Source of the DNA: Chaetorhynchus papuensis
Lineage: Eukaryota > Chordata > Aves > Passeriformes > Rhipiduridae
Reading direction: 5' to 3'
DNA: 64,000 bases
Assembly (NCBI GenBank): GCA_013396525.1
Contig: VWYX01000258.1
Location: 186,001-250,000, forward strand
Below are positions 1-12,486 of the stretch, in pieces. A model generated the notes under the pieces. That model was not told where the DNA came from. It saw only the letters and a list, made by a program, of their open reading frames with translations, and did no database searches. The stretch's first letter is position 1, and the number at the start of each line of letters is the position of its first letter. Position numbers and translations under genes: made by a program.

Positions 1-1574
1 GCTATAGCTTAATGAGCTTATTTTTACAAAAAGGGAAATTGCACCTGCCAGTTAAGATGGCCTCTTGCTCCCAACTCTGCATCATATCTTTCAGTTATCC
101 AGATCTTGAATTTTCTGAAGTTATGATAGGAGGCAATGGTGAAGGGTGCAAGAATAGAGACAGGATGTCTTCCTTCTGCATCTGTCAGCACCTAGAGGAA
201 ATACCAAAAAAACTGATTTTATATTCAAATGCAAAGAAGAATGAGCTAGTGAGTACTGGATCACCTTTAATCTGTGTCTTGATAATTTGCAGGAGGGGGG
301 AAGGTAATGGTAGAAAAATATCTGCCTGCACTGCTTTAGAACTCATCTCTTCTGTTTATATATAAATAAATATAAGTTAAATATAAAGTGAGTCAGAAAT
401 TATAATTTTCTATTCTGTTCTATGATTTGCATTTGTGAAAATCATGATTATTCATTTCTATTGGTCCTCTGTACCCATTTTCTGCACTGCAAGATAAAGT
501 AACCCTCAGCTGTTCATTGCTGTGATAATTGAAGTAGATTGTGAGTGATTTGATAGATATGACAGAGGCAGCCTTCAAATCACTCTCTTTTATGATGGAT
601 ACAACAAACCTCCCCACATGCTGCATTTGCTAGGGGTTATAAAAAGGGTACCCCTCCCACCTCGCCAATAGGGAGCTCACAGACCAAGGTATTATTAATG
701 GCTCACTGCCTAGTGTTACAGATTATCAAAAAGCGCAGAGGTGCATGCCTTATTGAAAGAAACGTAGCCCTCCAATGATGGGAAGACACAGGGACTTTCA
801 TAGACAGTGCCTGCAAATATAAACTGAGAAAGAGGAGCTTGGGTTAGCAAAAGACTACTGTTTCCACATTATGAGTAAGGCAGTAATCTACAGATGGGTA
901 CCGTTTTGGACTCAGGTGTTTAATAAGCTTGGAAAGCACTGCAGAAGAGAAAAACCTCTGGGAGCTTGGGTCTGGTTTTGTACAGACAGAGACATGAGAC
1001 TGCAAAAGACTCAATACAAAAATGCTTGGATTTGCATGAGGTACTCAGATTCAGCTGTAACGTACAAGCAAGAATTCGGGGCATCTTAGTCCAAAGAAAA
1101 TCTAATTTGTGGGCTAGAATTAGAGTTCTATATATGGGACAGCAATTGGGGCAAGGAGGAGAAAGGAAAAGAGGAGGCAGGAGTGATGCGTTACCATCCA
1201 GAATAACTTCAATTCACTTTTACTCAGGGAATAAGGAATATATTATACAATGGACTGAGAAATTTTACAGGGGACCTTTCAGGGGCTTTGTGGCAGAGCA
1301 AAGCCACAAACTCTGAGTGTTGTTGGTTTGATTTTTTTTTCTTTACAGTAAATCAGTATAGCTCTTGCTAAGAAATATACAGGCTAACTGCAACAATATT
1401 TGTTCTATCACAATTACTCCATGGATTTACAGCATATGATTGAGTGCAACAGCATGAAAGGAGTCAGATTGAGCCTGTATTACACCCAATAAATGCATGA
1501 GGAGGTTTTCTTTGTTTTTCCCTTATAAAGGAAATGTTCCTAATGTCAGCAATTTATCAGCTTGAAACTCTCAC
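1..1574. other. non-coding stretch, nothing recognised
   Basis: AT-rich sequence with short chance open frames only. I found no acceptor-donor pair enclosing an open segment on the minus strand, and no repeat I can name. If the minus-strand gene continues past 1575, this would be its next intron or 3' flank. Confidence 0.5.
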
Positions 1575-1642
1575 CTGCTTGCTTTTTCTCTTTGGTTTTA
1601 ATTCAAAACATCTGTATGAAAACTTATCTATGGAGTTACATA
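1575..1642 (-). CDS. candidate exon, downstream part of the minus-strand gene
   Basis: On the minus strand a strong acceptor (ttgattttcttcag) precedes a 68-base segment that ends at a near-consensus donor (GCAG|gtgaga). Only one frame is open. It enters with two bases of a split codon and leaves on a codon boundary, giving 22 codons that contain FSYRCFELKPKRKSK. The basic lysine/arginine end and two cysteines look protein-like, but I cannot name a domain. It lies about 15 kb beyond the last securely chained exon (16549-16613), and the intervening exons are uncertain, so membership of the same gene is inference. A chance open segment of this size with good splice sites is possible. Confidence 0.4.
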
Positions 1643-4144
1643 CTGAAGAAAATCAATTGCTTCCAAAAAATCATCATCAAGATTTTTTCTCCTGAACCTA
1701 AGTCCTACTGCTTTTTTAATGTGTATTTAAGAACATTGAAATTTAACTCAATCAGTGGGTGAATCTCAGACTCATAGAGAAGTTTTAAAATAAGCTGGGA
1801 GTTATTCAGTAAGGTGTTTATAACCGATACCAGATATGACCTTATATTTCTACATTTTAAATTGAGTTATTTTACTATATTATACATATTTTCATGTTTT
1901 TATATAAAGTAGCAACTGTTATGATTCCAAATGGCATAAGACTTGCCACATCTTCAGACTATTTATTTTCCTCTTGTCAGTGGTAATGAAAAGCTTTTCA
2001 TGAGAATTTTGAAGAAATATAAGGTCAGGAATTCACTCCAGTGGCCTTCAGAAACATCTGAATACCTCAGAATATATGCTAACAACCTCTTGGAGCCTCC
2101 TATCTCCAGAAATGTAAAATTGCACATATTTGTCTTTTTTTTTTCAGTTTCTATGAGTAGTTAGTGTTGATTTGAGCAGGAAGATAAAAACATAAGCTCA
2201 GGTATCAAATTATTCTCTCATACAGAAAAAAAAAAAAAAGCTGCAGATATCCCTCCAACCCTCCTGAGAACCTAAAAAGTATATCAAGTTCCCAGTCACT
2301 CTCTTCTTAATAAACGTGTTCTAAATGGATTTCCACTTGCCAACAATATTTCTGTTTCTATCTTTAATTCCTTCTTTTTAGCACCACTCATTCTTTTCCC
2401 TCATCATACTCTCTCCTCTGACCAGGTTCTACCCCAACATGTCTCATTAATTTTGAATGGTCTCTGTTAGTTTGCACCTCGTCAGTTCTGCTCACCAGCA
2501 TCCCAGTGTCCCATTACTGCAGCTTGTTGCCGTGATGCAGGATGGCATTGAAGCTTTTTGGTCTCCACCATTTTCATCTGACTGGTCCCTCAGCTGGAAT
2601 TCATTATGCTTCAATATACAAACACTCGTCCCTAAGCTCCTCACGCTTAAGGGAGCTCTGGCTACGCTTCAGATGTGGCATAACTTTGAAGAAGGGCAAA
2701 GCTCCTTTCCAAAATCCATGCTGTTACCTAAGAGAAAGTAGGAGACTGAGAAAATGATTTAGTAACATAACACAAACCTGAGCAGCATAAAGACACACGT
2801 GCTCATTATGGAAAAAATATCTCCCTCAGTAGACTTGCTTAAAGCAAGCTCTTTGGCATTGAGACTGTTTCTTCTTCTCTGTTTATGAAAGGATTGTACA
2901 ACGGGGAGCCAGACTGCATGGGCACCATGGGACATCACCATGACATAGAAAATCAGCATCTGAAGAAAAGAGCTACTCTCATGTCAGCTGTGGGAGAATC
3001 ATTGCCCCCAAATTTAGTTTCAGTCATCAAATCAGTCTCCTGCTCCTACTTGTTGATATGTATTGGACTGAAAAGAGAGCATTTTTGTTTCCAAATGAGA
3101 CTGGATTAAGAAAAGCAGGTGTATGAGACACTGTAGCTTCCCCTTTTCTGCACTTTGGCTGTTCATCTCATTTCCAGTTCTGATAATTAACTGAGCTAAC
3201 CTCCAGCCAGTACTCTTTTTTTCCAGTTCATTGTTCTATCTGGCACACTACTCATTGTTCCTGTGCAATCACAAAAGAACTGCTTTGCTTCTTCTCTGCC
3301 CTGTTCCTTACTCGTTTCAATGATATAGGGTTTTGTACATGTCCATTGTGCCAGACTTCCCTTGCTGCTGGCAGGCACCTCTCTCTGCAGCTCCCTCCGT
3401 TTTGTTGCTCTGCCTCCAGAGGTATGGATAGGAGGCTGAGCTCTTTCCAGAGCAACTCAATGAGCTTAGTTGAAGTGAGACAAAAAAAAAAGCAATTGGC
3501 AGCAGACAGGGTGACAGAGTCTTTAAATATTATGGTGTTAGAAAGCACACAGGAGTTATAGACAGGAAGAAAATGGAAGAGAGAAAAAGTATTGGACAGG
3601 AGAAAGCAAAACATAAAAGACAATGAAGCGGTCAAGTGACAACTTCAGCAAGCTAGGAACAGTCTACTGTATTAGTCACCAGAAATCTGGTTTGCATGTA
3701 GGCAGAAAATACTGCCCAGTGAATGACAAGACACTTGTTTCCCTTGTTCTGCTTTAATTGTCCTCTCTGTATTCCCTCATTCTTGTCTCTCATTTCTTTT
3801 TTCCTTACTTTGAATTATTTCTTTGCACTATAGATTTTTCAGTTGGACTTTGAAGCAGCAATGGAGAATTAATCAGAAGAGAGAGCAAAGAATGCATTTC
3901 TCTAGATCTCATGTAACATTCTGTTGAACTCTCCTAGTAAATTGTTTTGTTTTTTTTTTTTTTTTAATAGCATACAATTATATGTGTATGACCTGGCAAC
4001 TTCAGGTCACTTCTGTCCATATGTGCTATTAGCAGTTCTCAAAATCTTATCATCATTCTTGTCATATTTAACGCTTTCCTTGAAGCCCCATCTCTCATAT
4101 TCATATCATTATATGACAATCTGAAGTTATATTCTTTGAAAAAT
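1643..4144. other. non-coding stretch, probably intron
   Basis: AT-rich with several pyrimidine-rich runs (for example around 2340-2420 and 3740-3840) and a short poly-A at 2226-2239. A good minus-strand acceptor near 2711 (tactttctcttag) opens frames that all close before a usable donor. No recognised repeat or gene. Confidence 0.45.
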
Positions 4145-4262
4145 AAATGAAGGGTGGGATTCATCTCACCTAATTTAATCTGAGTAGAATGTAGACACCT
4201 ACATCTCAGCTCCCTAGGCTGACTTCATAGTCAATGAAGAGAATTAGGCAATTTTAAAGCTT
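4145..4262. repeat. possible ancient amniote interspersed repeat
   Basis: The stretch reading from 'gggattcatctcacctaa' through 'gacacctacatctcag' and 'tagtcaatgaagagaatt' resembles from memory a diverged repeat seen in reptile and bird genomes. That repeat is built around phrases like 'gggattca', 'cacctaa' and 'agtcaatg'. I cannot assign a family without a repeat-library search. Confidence 0.3.
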
Positions 4263-4989
4263 GGTTCCTCTGATCTATTTTAGAAGTCTATTTTAGAAAG
4301 AGATATGCTGCACCCAAGAAGTGCCTACTTCTCCCCACTGACAGAGAAGAAGCTCAGGATGAATAGCTAAGCTGTAGATGATGACATTTGGTCAGATGAA
4401 ATCTTTTTACCTCTGGGACTTCTGGAAAAAAATCAGAATGTAAAGTCTAATAAGGATAACTTTCTAATTACTATAACATTAATATGCAAATAAGAATAAC
4501 CCCAAATATCATATTTAAAAGCACATGTGCTTCAAGAATTTCAGCTTTCATTTCTTTAGTCTATTTGATGAGCAGGCTGGTTTTCATTTTTTTGTTATAT
4601 TTGAGTACCTGAAACTGATATTAAATACTGCTTTAAAAATACCATTTCCTGTTCTCTTCAAATATTTCTTTGTCTCTCACTTCACCCACCTTGCAGTTCT
4701 CTCACTTTTTTTCATTTTCTGGGATTCACTGTATTGACTTCTGCAAGGGTTTGTGGAAGGCAAGAACATACAAGGATATCTGATCAACGACCTTTTCAAT
4801 GTAAAAGGAAATAAGTGGGGAAGGGTGGACAAGAAGGACAAACAAGGTAGACAAAGGATAGATAATAAAGACAATGGCAAAGACCAAAAGTCTTCAGGCA
4901 ATAATTGCTGGACCATTAAGAAACTCCAGGCACAATTCTGGAAAGGATCAGCCTGTGATTTTAACTGACAAGAAGAGGGAAACATGGTT

Positions 4990-5545
4990 ACTCAAGCCAG
5001 TTCCGTGTTTATGTGAGTGCTGCAAGGACTAAGGTGCCACTTCTGAGGTAAGAGAGAGGGAATTTGGACAAGGATGCGTGGACAACCTTGCCTGACCTGT
5101 GGTGTCACTTGGTGTCTCTGTGCCACCCACTGGTGTGAGTGGGGGTCTTGGACCCAGCCACTTCAGTAGGAATAGTGTGCCCCAAAAAACAGCTACTAGC
5201 AAGTGAGGCAGGTGTGAGTGAGGAGTGTGAGGGGCTCAGCACTGGCAGCTGGAATGAGACCATGGATCACAGCCTGTGTGCCTGGTGCCAGCTGCTGGGC
5301 AGGGGCACGTGTCTGTTATCTCCTCCAAATCATGTGTGTGGGGTATGTGGGGTCACTAACAAACCTCCCACAGGACCAGCCCGTGAGGGAGGGACTGGGG
5401 GAGTGTCAGAGGGCACAGGGTCTGTCTGGGCAGGAGTGGCAGCTGGACAAGTACCAGTACCATGCCAGTACCTGGGGCACCAGTGAACATACGAGCGCTC
5501 GTGAATCCAGACTGGTGCATATGTGCATGTGACCCCCAGAAAACT
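4990..5545 (+). repeat. avian repeat family A, copy 1 (possibly LTR-derived)
   Basis: This is a GC-richer island in AT-rich surroundings. It matches the reverse complement of 21860-22400 in ordered blocks: 'gctgcaaggactaag', 'ctctgtgccacccactggtgtgagt', then a block around 5225-5300 ('agcactggcagctgga', 'atcacagcctgtgtgcc', 'tgccagctgctg'), then 'ctcctccaaatcatgtgtgtg'. The two copies are clearly related but diverged, and they share a conserved frame segment around 'LAA..W.TAC.P.ASC'. An AATAAA lies just downstream at about 5584. The LTR origin is inference; the relatedness of the two copies is visible directly. Confidence 0.65.
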
Positions 5546-5589
5546 TCAGAAAACAACTGAGATTTTTATAAACGGCGTGAAAAATAAAA

Positions 5590-6606
5590 TCCCTCCTTCT
5601 CTTTTCTTTTAGCCAGAGTTTGAGGTTTTCTTCTCTTGTCTATGCACTGTATCTGGCTGCATTTGACACACCTTGTAATATGTATCCCAAATAGAGCTGT
5701 GTGCAACTTGGCAGTCTCGCTTCCCAGGGGCTCATGCAATTACAGCCTGTCAAACATATATCACTTAGCTAAGCAACAACTAAGGAGAGCAATAATAACC
5801 TACAAATTTTTCATGGGAAAGCATTGCAGAAGGAGAGGCACTATTCCAAGTGACAAAAAGGGAATACAGCTCCAGGAAGAATAATGAGATAAAATTAAGA
5901 AGGGTGTTTGTTTTGATTATTTTGCTAAGTATCAGGAGGGAAAATCATTCTGACTGGGGAATTATTCACCTTGTTACTCCTCTAAGAGAAATATTAGAAA
6001 CTCTGTCGCTTGGAAAATGCCTTAGCAACTGGACAAAAGGGAAAATAAAGAATAAGGCACAGGAAAAAAATACAATAAGTTTGGGGGAGAACTAGATGAT
6101 TTTCAGGCTTTCAAAAATTGCTTTAGCCTCTGCAACGTACTTCAGGAATGTGTGAGCAGCTTCTCACAAGCTATAATTTGTGATTTTTTTAACAGAATCC
6201 TAGACTAATAAATAGTCAAAACCAGTGATTGCAAATAATTTGAATATTTTATTGACTGGTTTAGATTGCAAGGGAAAATTTTAGTTTTGCCATAGTATTA
6301 AAATGACTGGAGAAGCAAAGGGATAGGAAGGAATGTGGGGGTGGGATGTGAGTACCGTGCTGAATAATAAATATTATTCAAACTGAATTTGTAGGGAAGG
6401 CTGGGCAACCTTATGAGCAGGGGGAGTAACACTGTGGAGGAACCCCAAAACAAAGCTGCAGGGAAGAACCTGTCCACACTGTGGACAAAGTCACCATCTT
6501 TCAGACTGACGAGCAAAAGTGCTCTTGTAGATTAACCACGGTTGGCCCAATGTCTCATGGGCAGGGTTGTAACGAAAGCCCCCACGACTTCTTATGTGAC
6601 ACCAGG

Positions 6607-6609
<3 letters not shown>
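5590..6609. other. non-coding stretch, nothing recognised
   Basis: AT-rich single-copy-looking sequence between repeat family A copy 1 and the poly-T tract. Short open frames only. One potential 12-base minus-strand micro-exon near 5975 was judged to be chance. Confidence 0.4.
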
Positions 6610-6644
<35 letters not shown>

Positions 6645-6645
6645 N

Positions 6646-6676
<31 letters not shown>
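6610..6676. repeat. poly-T tract with an embedded N
   Basis: A run of T about 67 bases long is interrupted only by an N at 6645. The N inside a homopolymer suggests an assembly join or uncertain length rather than a real base. It could be the tail of a retroposed sequence on the minus strand, but no body of such an element is recognised beside it. The open frame that crosses it is an artefact of TTT codons. Confidence 0.85.
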
Positions 6677-6678
<2 letters not shown>

Positions 6679-9077
6679 AGAGAAAACTGTGAAACTATGT
6701 TCTTTGTTGTCTTAGGGTATTCACTCACTGTTTGTCACATTCTCAACAGATTAAACACTCCTGTATTTTCTTTTGAGTTGGTGTTTGTCGTACAGCTTCA
6801 CTCTATTTTCTGGCTTCTGAGAAAACAAAATCTATACTTGTTTTTCCTTTTCTTTTCTTCCTATTTTTTTGGTATTATTCTGGGTCTATGCTAAACAGAT
6901 CGCTGTTCAACAGTTTGACTGTGAACAAAAGAGTAAGAAATTACTGTATTTTCATCTCAGAATGAAAATAATAAATAGTCTGCAAAGGGCAAAGGTTGAC
7001 TGTTTCTTGCAGAATCTAATTTGCTAAGCATTGCAAATTAGACCAAGAAAACCATTTATGTGTGAGGTTTTTACTTCATTCTGTACTCTGCTGTTCCATA
7101 AATGGTTGCAGGATAAACCTATTCAATTAAGATAACGTACTGTATATTGTTCAGAAAATATATTACGCCTTTTTGAAAGTAAGTTTCTGGTTTTTCATCT
7201 CTTTTTTTAAGTTTTCTTTCTTATGGAAAAAGCTTCTGCTTTCTGTGTTCTTGTTTAACTCAAAGTACATTTTGTGATCTGAAATAAAAAGTCTGCATTA
7301 AAAACATTGCAACATTTAAAATATTATACATTAGTTTACTGACACCTGTCATCAACAGTAAGATATCTGCCATGTTTATAGTGATACTGTTAAATCTGTG
7401 TTATATTATTTGATATCTTATTATACAAAAATATATCTTATTATATATTATTCTATATTGTTGTAAATTTGTATAGATAATTTTATAATAATTATATAGC
7501 AATTCAATTTCAAAGGAAAACAAGACCACTTTTAGAAAAGAACATTGTCCTGGAAGGACAGAGCATCCTTGGGTTCGATTTTCAGATGCTCAGTCCTGCA
7601 GTTGAAATTTGGAGTCCCAGCCCAGTTACCATAATGTCTTAGAAAGTAAAGTGCTTGGGAGTAGCATCCATTCAGAAATCCATTATGTTAAAAAAATCAT
7701 AAACACTGAAAAGAGAAAAAAAACTTGCATGTAGAATCCTATTTTGTCTGTGGTCATAAACATCTATTTCTGTGGTTACATGTATCTGGTATATCTATCT
7801 GAAAGTAGAGTTTACTGGGTGTAGAGTTTACACCAGAAGCCGGTGTCTTTTCTGTGAAATCTCAAGCAAGAGGCTAAGAAAAATCCATAATGTTTTCAAT
7901 GTTTTTCATTAAGCAGAAAAGCGACCTGCAAGGGAAATTACTCCTTTTTCTTTTTCTTTGCTTTGCTTTTCCTCTCCCCCTCCCTCTTGTGTCTCTCATT
8001 TTTTAGGAATGCAATCTCTGAATGGGATTTGTGGCAAACTCTTCCTGGGTTCTGGTTCTTCCTTTCATATCTCCCTAGGTTTTCTGCATTGTAAAGACAC
8101 TGAGAAAATACGGGAACAAATATAGAAGCCAAATGCATCTTTTCTGCCTTACAGCTGAGAATTGACACTGGTCAATTAGGCCACTGATTCCAGCACTTTT
8201 AACCCTGCATCCTCTTCTGCATAGCAGGACAGCTTCAATAAGGATTCCATGCTGGAATCTACAAGCATGTTTCAGTTCCAAGATCTATTGTTTCAGCGAC
8301 AGACTATCAGTGATTGCAGCTGTAATACACTCCAAGCTGAATTAGGGCTAATGTTCCGAGTGGTAAAACTGGTACAATAACAGGAAAGACTATTTTCTCC
8401 TCGCTGTTACAACCTTCCATTCCTGGGGAGAGAGAGAGGCAAAGGTTGCTTTCCTGATCAGGCATCCCAGAAGCAATATATTTCCTGTTACGAGAGGTTA
8501 AGATTAACTTGAAAATTAACAGCAGGAAGCCTCAAGCTCTCAGTCACAAAAGAGATATGGAATTATCCTCCAGGAAATAAATCCTTCCTAACAAAAAAAA
8601 AAAAAAAAAAAAAGCCACCCTGCATCTATCAATTTACTTAGAAAACTGATGAGCATTCCTTACTCCTGGTAGATATGACTTGAAGATATTGTACTTGGTT
8701 GTACATTCATTAATTACCTTGAGTTACAGAGCATAACGTGATCAGTGGTTTTCAGCTTAACATTCCCACAAAAGAATGGCTCAGCCTACTAACTGGTGGT
8801 GTCAGAAAGGCTGGGGAGGATGCTTAGGAGATAAAGTACTCTGCTTAGGTGACTTCAGACTCTCAGTTCTTGATATGGAATCCACTGCCCTTTTCACAGA
8901 ATCAATCTTTCTCAGCTACTGGAGTAACACCGGAAAAATATTTAAGGCACATTATATTGATGTTACTGGATACCATCTACTCAGCTAAAGAGTGTTGAAA
9001 TACAGGTTAGGTACTTTAGAGCCAAAAAAGTCCCATTGCCACCATAGGATTTTTTAACTAAGCAGAATTCCGCTCAC
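6677..9077. other. non-coding stretch, probably intron
   Basis: AT-rich, with a strongly A+T region at about 7300-7500 and a 21-base poly-A at 8593-8613. No gene or named repeat recognised on either strand. Confidence 0.4.
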
Positions 9078-9139
9078 CCTGTCGGATATGGACATGAAAT
9101 AAGCTTTTAGCCTGAGCAAGCAAGAGCAGAATGGAAGGT
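9078..9139 (-). CDS. weak candidate exon (two possible acceptors)
   Basis: The minus strand shows a good acceptor (catattccttatcacag) before 9139 and a second even more pyrimidine-rich one (ttgcttgctcag) before 9111. Both lead to a donor reading CAGG|gtgagc. With the first acceptor two frames are open over 62 bases. One of them (entering with one base, leaving with one) would join in phase to the candidate at 1575-1642 and contains AKSLFHVHIRQ. The ambiguity of start and frame keeps confidence low. Confidence 0.25.
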
Positions 9140-9782
9140 CTGTGATAAGGAATATGCAGGCAGAAACTGAAGCCAGATTCGCAGGGTCTGCACTGCTTCC
9201 TTTTTCCTAAGGCTCCAAGACACATCAAAATGCCTGAGGCACGACAGTGAGTGCAGGTCCACCAGAGGCAAAGTCAGGGCACAGGTATAAATTAATTCTA
9301 TGGCATCACTGCCAGAAAAACCAATTGGTTAGGTAATTTGGCTTACCAATTAGTGTAGGCAACCCACAGATGTACAGTTTATAATAAGTAATTTAAGCCG
9401 TCTGCATATAAAAATGACTTAATAGAAACACATGGAATCTGAATAATTTTTAAGCAGGTGAAGTAAGCTATTTTCCATGTTGCACAAACATAATAAGGTC
9501 ATTTAAGAAACAATTATAAGGCACCACAGGGTGAATAAAGTATAAAATTAGAATGACTGATGGCCAATATAACCTTTCTTAGTTCTCATAATTGCCTATG
9601 TGTTCTACAAAGTTAAGTAAAGGGACACATGCAATTTAGTTGCTGCTGTAGGATTAGCTTTTACCGAGGAAATAGGATGATTCCAGAGGAGGCATTTAGC
9701 TCAAGGAATATAGAATTAAGCAATGTTTTCTTCATACTGCTGTAGGGTTTTTTTAATTGCGTAACTTTTTTTAAATTCATAC

Positions 9783-9857
9783 CTTGAGAAATGTTCTCAC
9801 TCACTCTAAACTGTCCATCAGCCTTCAAGAATTCATCACCGAGTACCAACACTGTAG
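9783..9857 (-). CDS. weak candidate exon
   Basis: A minus-strand open segment of 75 bases ends at a good donor (TCTCAAG|gtatga). The frame reads TVLVLGDEFLKADGQFRV followed by SENISQ, which looks protein-like. The upstream AG (aatggcag) has a poor pyrimidine tract, which is the main weakness. An in-frame stop lies immediately upstream. Phase is 1 in and 1 out, which also could join to 1575-1642, so this candidate competes with 9078-9139. Confidence 0.25.
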
Positions 9858-10841
9858 CTGCCATTCAGACAATTTTCTACCAGACAATTCAACCTACCCT
9901 GCTATCTTCTCCAAGGGAGTGAAATAGCCACATAACAGGAGCTTAAATGTTGGTTTTATCTAAAAGATTATTCTGCTTGTGAAGCAGCCAATTTTGAAAG
10001 GTTATAAGTCCTTTACATGCTTTACATTCTGTCAACAAAACAACTTACTGATAAAAGTCAAGTAGTCTCTCTAATTATAATCAAATAGCCCACGATATAT
10101 TTCATAAAGCCTCCAAAGTCTGCTAACTTATCCATACCTCTCTGGCTCTTAGGGACTTATGACTACACAGATATGCTTCTCATGAAAAGGAGTAGATTAT
10201 GCCTTATCAGCTGTTTGGAAAAAATCTTGATTTTACAGTCTATCAAAGCTTGATATAAGAAAGATGAAACATTTTTATAGATCACTACTGACAGAAAAAT
10301 TCATCTTATTTTAAGCTAGTTAATATAGCTTTTAATTAGGGCTTTCACTTAGAGAATTATAGCCATTTCTCTAGTCTGCTACTGTTTTCAGATTTGATGC
10401 AATCAAACCACAAACCTTTGTGATGTAGAAAAGGACAGTACAGAAAATGTAAATGGACTCTTAAATAGAAGTATTATGACCTTGAGATTTAAATGCACGT
10501 ACCTAAATAAAAATCATGACTCCATGCAAAAATCCAACAGCAGAGTTGGAATGTAACTGTCTTTTGATACATTAAAACTGGATGACTTATTTTAAATTAA
10601 TCAAAAATGTAGAACTCAGCAGGAGAATGCTTATTAAAATCCCCCTTACATAGGTATTTCTCATTAGCTTTGAAAAGCTGCTATAGCAAACACTTCTCTA
10701 AACTTAGCACTTGCTTGCAAAAAAATTGAACATATTTTTCCTATTCTACTGAATGAAGGGACTGTAGTAAACAGCAATTCTAACCAAAGTCATAATTTAT
10801 TGTCCAACCAACTGCACAGTCCCTCTCATTGCTGCCTTATA

Positions 10842-10968
10842 ATCACAGAATCACAGAACACACTGAGTTGGAGGGCACCCATCATGATCATCAAGTCCAA
10901 TTCCTGGCCCCGTGCAGAACACCCCAGGAGTCACATCATGTGCCTGAGAGCGTGGTCCAAATAATTAA
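10842..10968 (-). mobile_element. CR1 LINE 3' fragment
   Basis: The plus strand reads 'aatcacagaatcacagaa' followed by 'gatcatcaagtccaattcctggcc' and 'tcacatcatgtgcctgagagc'. This is the reverse complement of the CR1 3' terminus as it occurs in bird genomes, whose end consists of short ATTCTGTG-like repeats. The element therefore runs on the minus strand with its 3' end at about 10842. It is heavily 5'-truncated, as is usual for CR1, and carries no intact coding sequence. Confidence 0.85.
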
Positions 10969-11593
10969 TACCATTGACCTTTACAATATCCCTGTAAGTA
11001 ACTATAATTTTTCCCACTGAGGAAGTGAGACAGCAGAAAATAAATGCTTTATCAAGGATCCCACTAAAAATCAAAGGCAAGATATCTATGCAAAGCACCT
11101 GTATCCTAGTCAAGATAAAATTAATAACCCAAAATATTTGGCATAATACAAGAAGAAAGTTGATAGCTCATGATTTTACACATACTGGTTTAAGGCACTG
11201 TTGTGGTTAATTCTAGAATCATAATTACCCAATATCCTTTTTTCTGGCAGAAACCACCTGCAGGCCCAGAAATGAGGTTCTTCTGCCTCTGCTGATGGAA
11301 AATGAGATGTTTTAGCCAGTTTGGAAGTTTGGGGTCATGGTCTGAAGGCCAGGCAAGAAGAACTCATGTAGTGATCAATTTTATTTCTTGCAACATCAAT
11401 CCTAAAGAATTTTTGAAAGGCGAATTAGATTCTAAATAGATATTATTGTTTTGGGTGAACTTTACTTGAGAATTTTGAAATCTAGTGGTCACAGCTCTAG
11501 AAACCTTGTCCCAAATATCTTTATCTCCCAGCCACAGTGAGTCTGCCAGTCTGACAAGCAACTATGCCCCACAGCAGCCTCAGGATAATTCAC

Positions 11594-11640
11594 CTGCCAC
11601 TACTTGAGCTGTTTCCACACCTGAAGTCATGTCTATTCTT
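11594..11640 (-). CDS. weak candidate exon
   Basis: A very good minus-strand acceptor (acaaattttctcttatag) and a good donor (GGCAG|gtgaat) bound 47 bases. Two frames are open: one begins KNRHDFRCGNSSSSG (phase 0 to 2), the other reads RIDMTSGVETAQVVA (phase 2 to 1). Either could form part of the chain between 16549 and 1575, so the reading frame is undecided. Confidence 0.3.
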
Positions 11641-12443
11641 CTATAAGAGAAAATTTGTCTCTTAATATTAAAACTATCTTTCTTCAAAGGCTTTAAATGA
11701 AATAAGAATGAAAATTTCCCCTTGTGTCCAGTTTTACTATTTAAGCTTTAAAAAATTTAAAGTTTTATTCTCCTGAATAACTGAAATAATCTGCTGCCTC
11801 TGATCTAAATTGCTCTTTGGGGCAGAAATTGCCTAAGAATTATCTTCAAAACCAGACACCCAGCCTAAATGGAAAGCAAACCTGTAAGCACAGCCTGCTC
11901 ATGCCTTCTAAATCATGAAAGTGTGCCAGGTAGGTCTGTATGTTGCTAGGCACACTGCTTGCACTCAAGTCTGCATTTCAGATTTGTGGATGGCAGTCAA
12001 GCAGGATGCAGAGCACATTGCATTCCAGACCTCTTCAGGGGCAACTAGGTCTCATCCCACATAAAGCTAAGCCACTGTGGAAATATAAAATGATAGAGAG
12101 GTGATAAAACATTTTTAGGTAAAAAGTCTATTCAATCCCACATCACATATTTGTGTTTCACACAAACTTTATAATGATGGCTGAGCTGTGCAGTTCAAGG
12201 GAAAGAATACTAAATATATTAATAAATCATACAGCTTTAATAAATGGTACTAACTAAATATTTAGCAGCTAAACATGTTGGTCAAAGCTACAGTCCTCTG
12301 GTATTTTTTGAAAAAAATGTAGATTAAAACATTTTCAAACAAAATAATAGGTTTTTAGAGCTTCTTTAAATATATAGAGAAGGACTTTGACTCCACTCTT
12401 GTGGTCCTTAAGCAGCAGTACTTCTGTTGCATGAAGTACTTAC

Positions 12444-12486
12444 CGTGAACACACTCAACATTTTCCTGCCTCTTAGGAAGTGTTTT
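12444..12486 (-). CDS. weak candidate exon
   Basis: A consensus minus-strand donor (TTCACG|gtaagt) follows 43 bases that are open in two frames, one reading KHFLRGRKMLSVFT. The acceptor (actcctgagctag) is modest. It cannot follow 16549-16613 directly because the junction would create TGA, so another exon would have to lie between them. Confidence 0.3.

Noticed and set aside
4407..4417. Minus-strand 11-base segment between a superb acceptor (ctgatttttttccag) and a donor
   Set aside because: Too short to carry evidence; likely a chance pairing of splice-like motifs.
6481..6894. Plus-strand open frame of 137 codons
   Set aside because: It is open only because it reads through a poly-T tract as phenylalanine codons, with an N in the middle.
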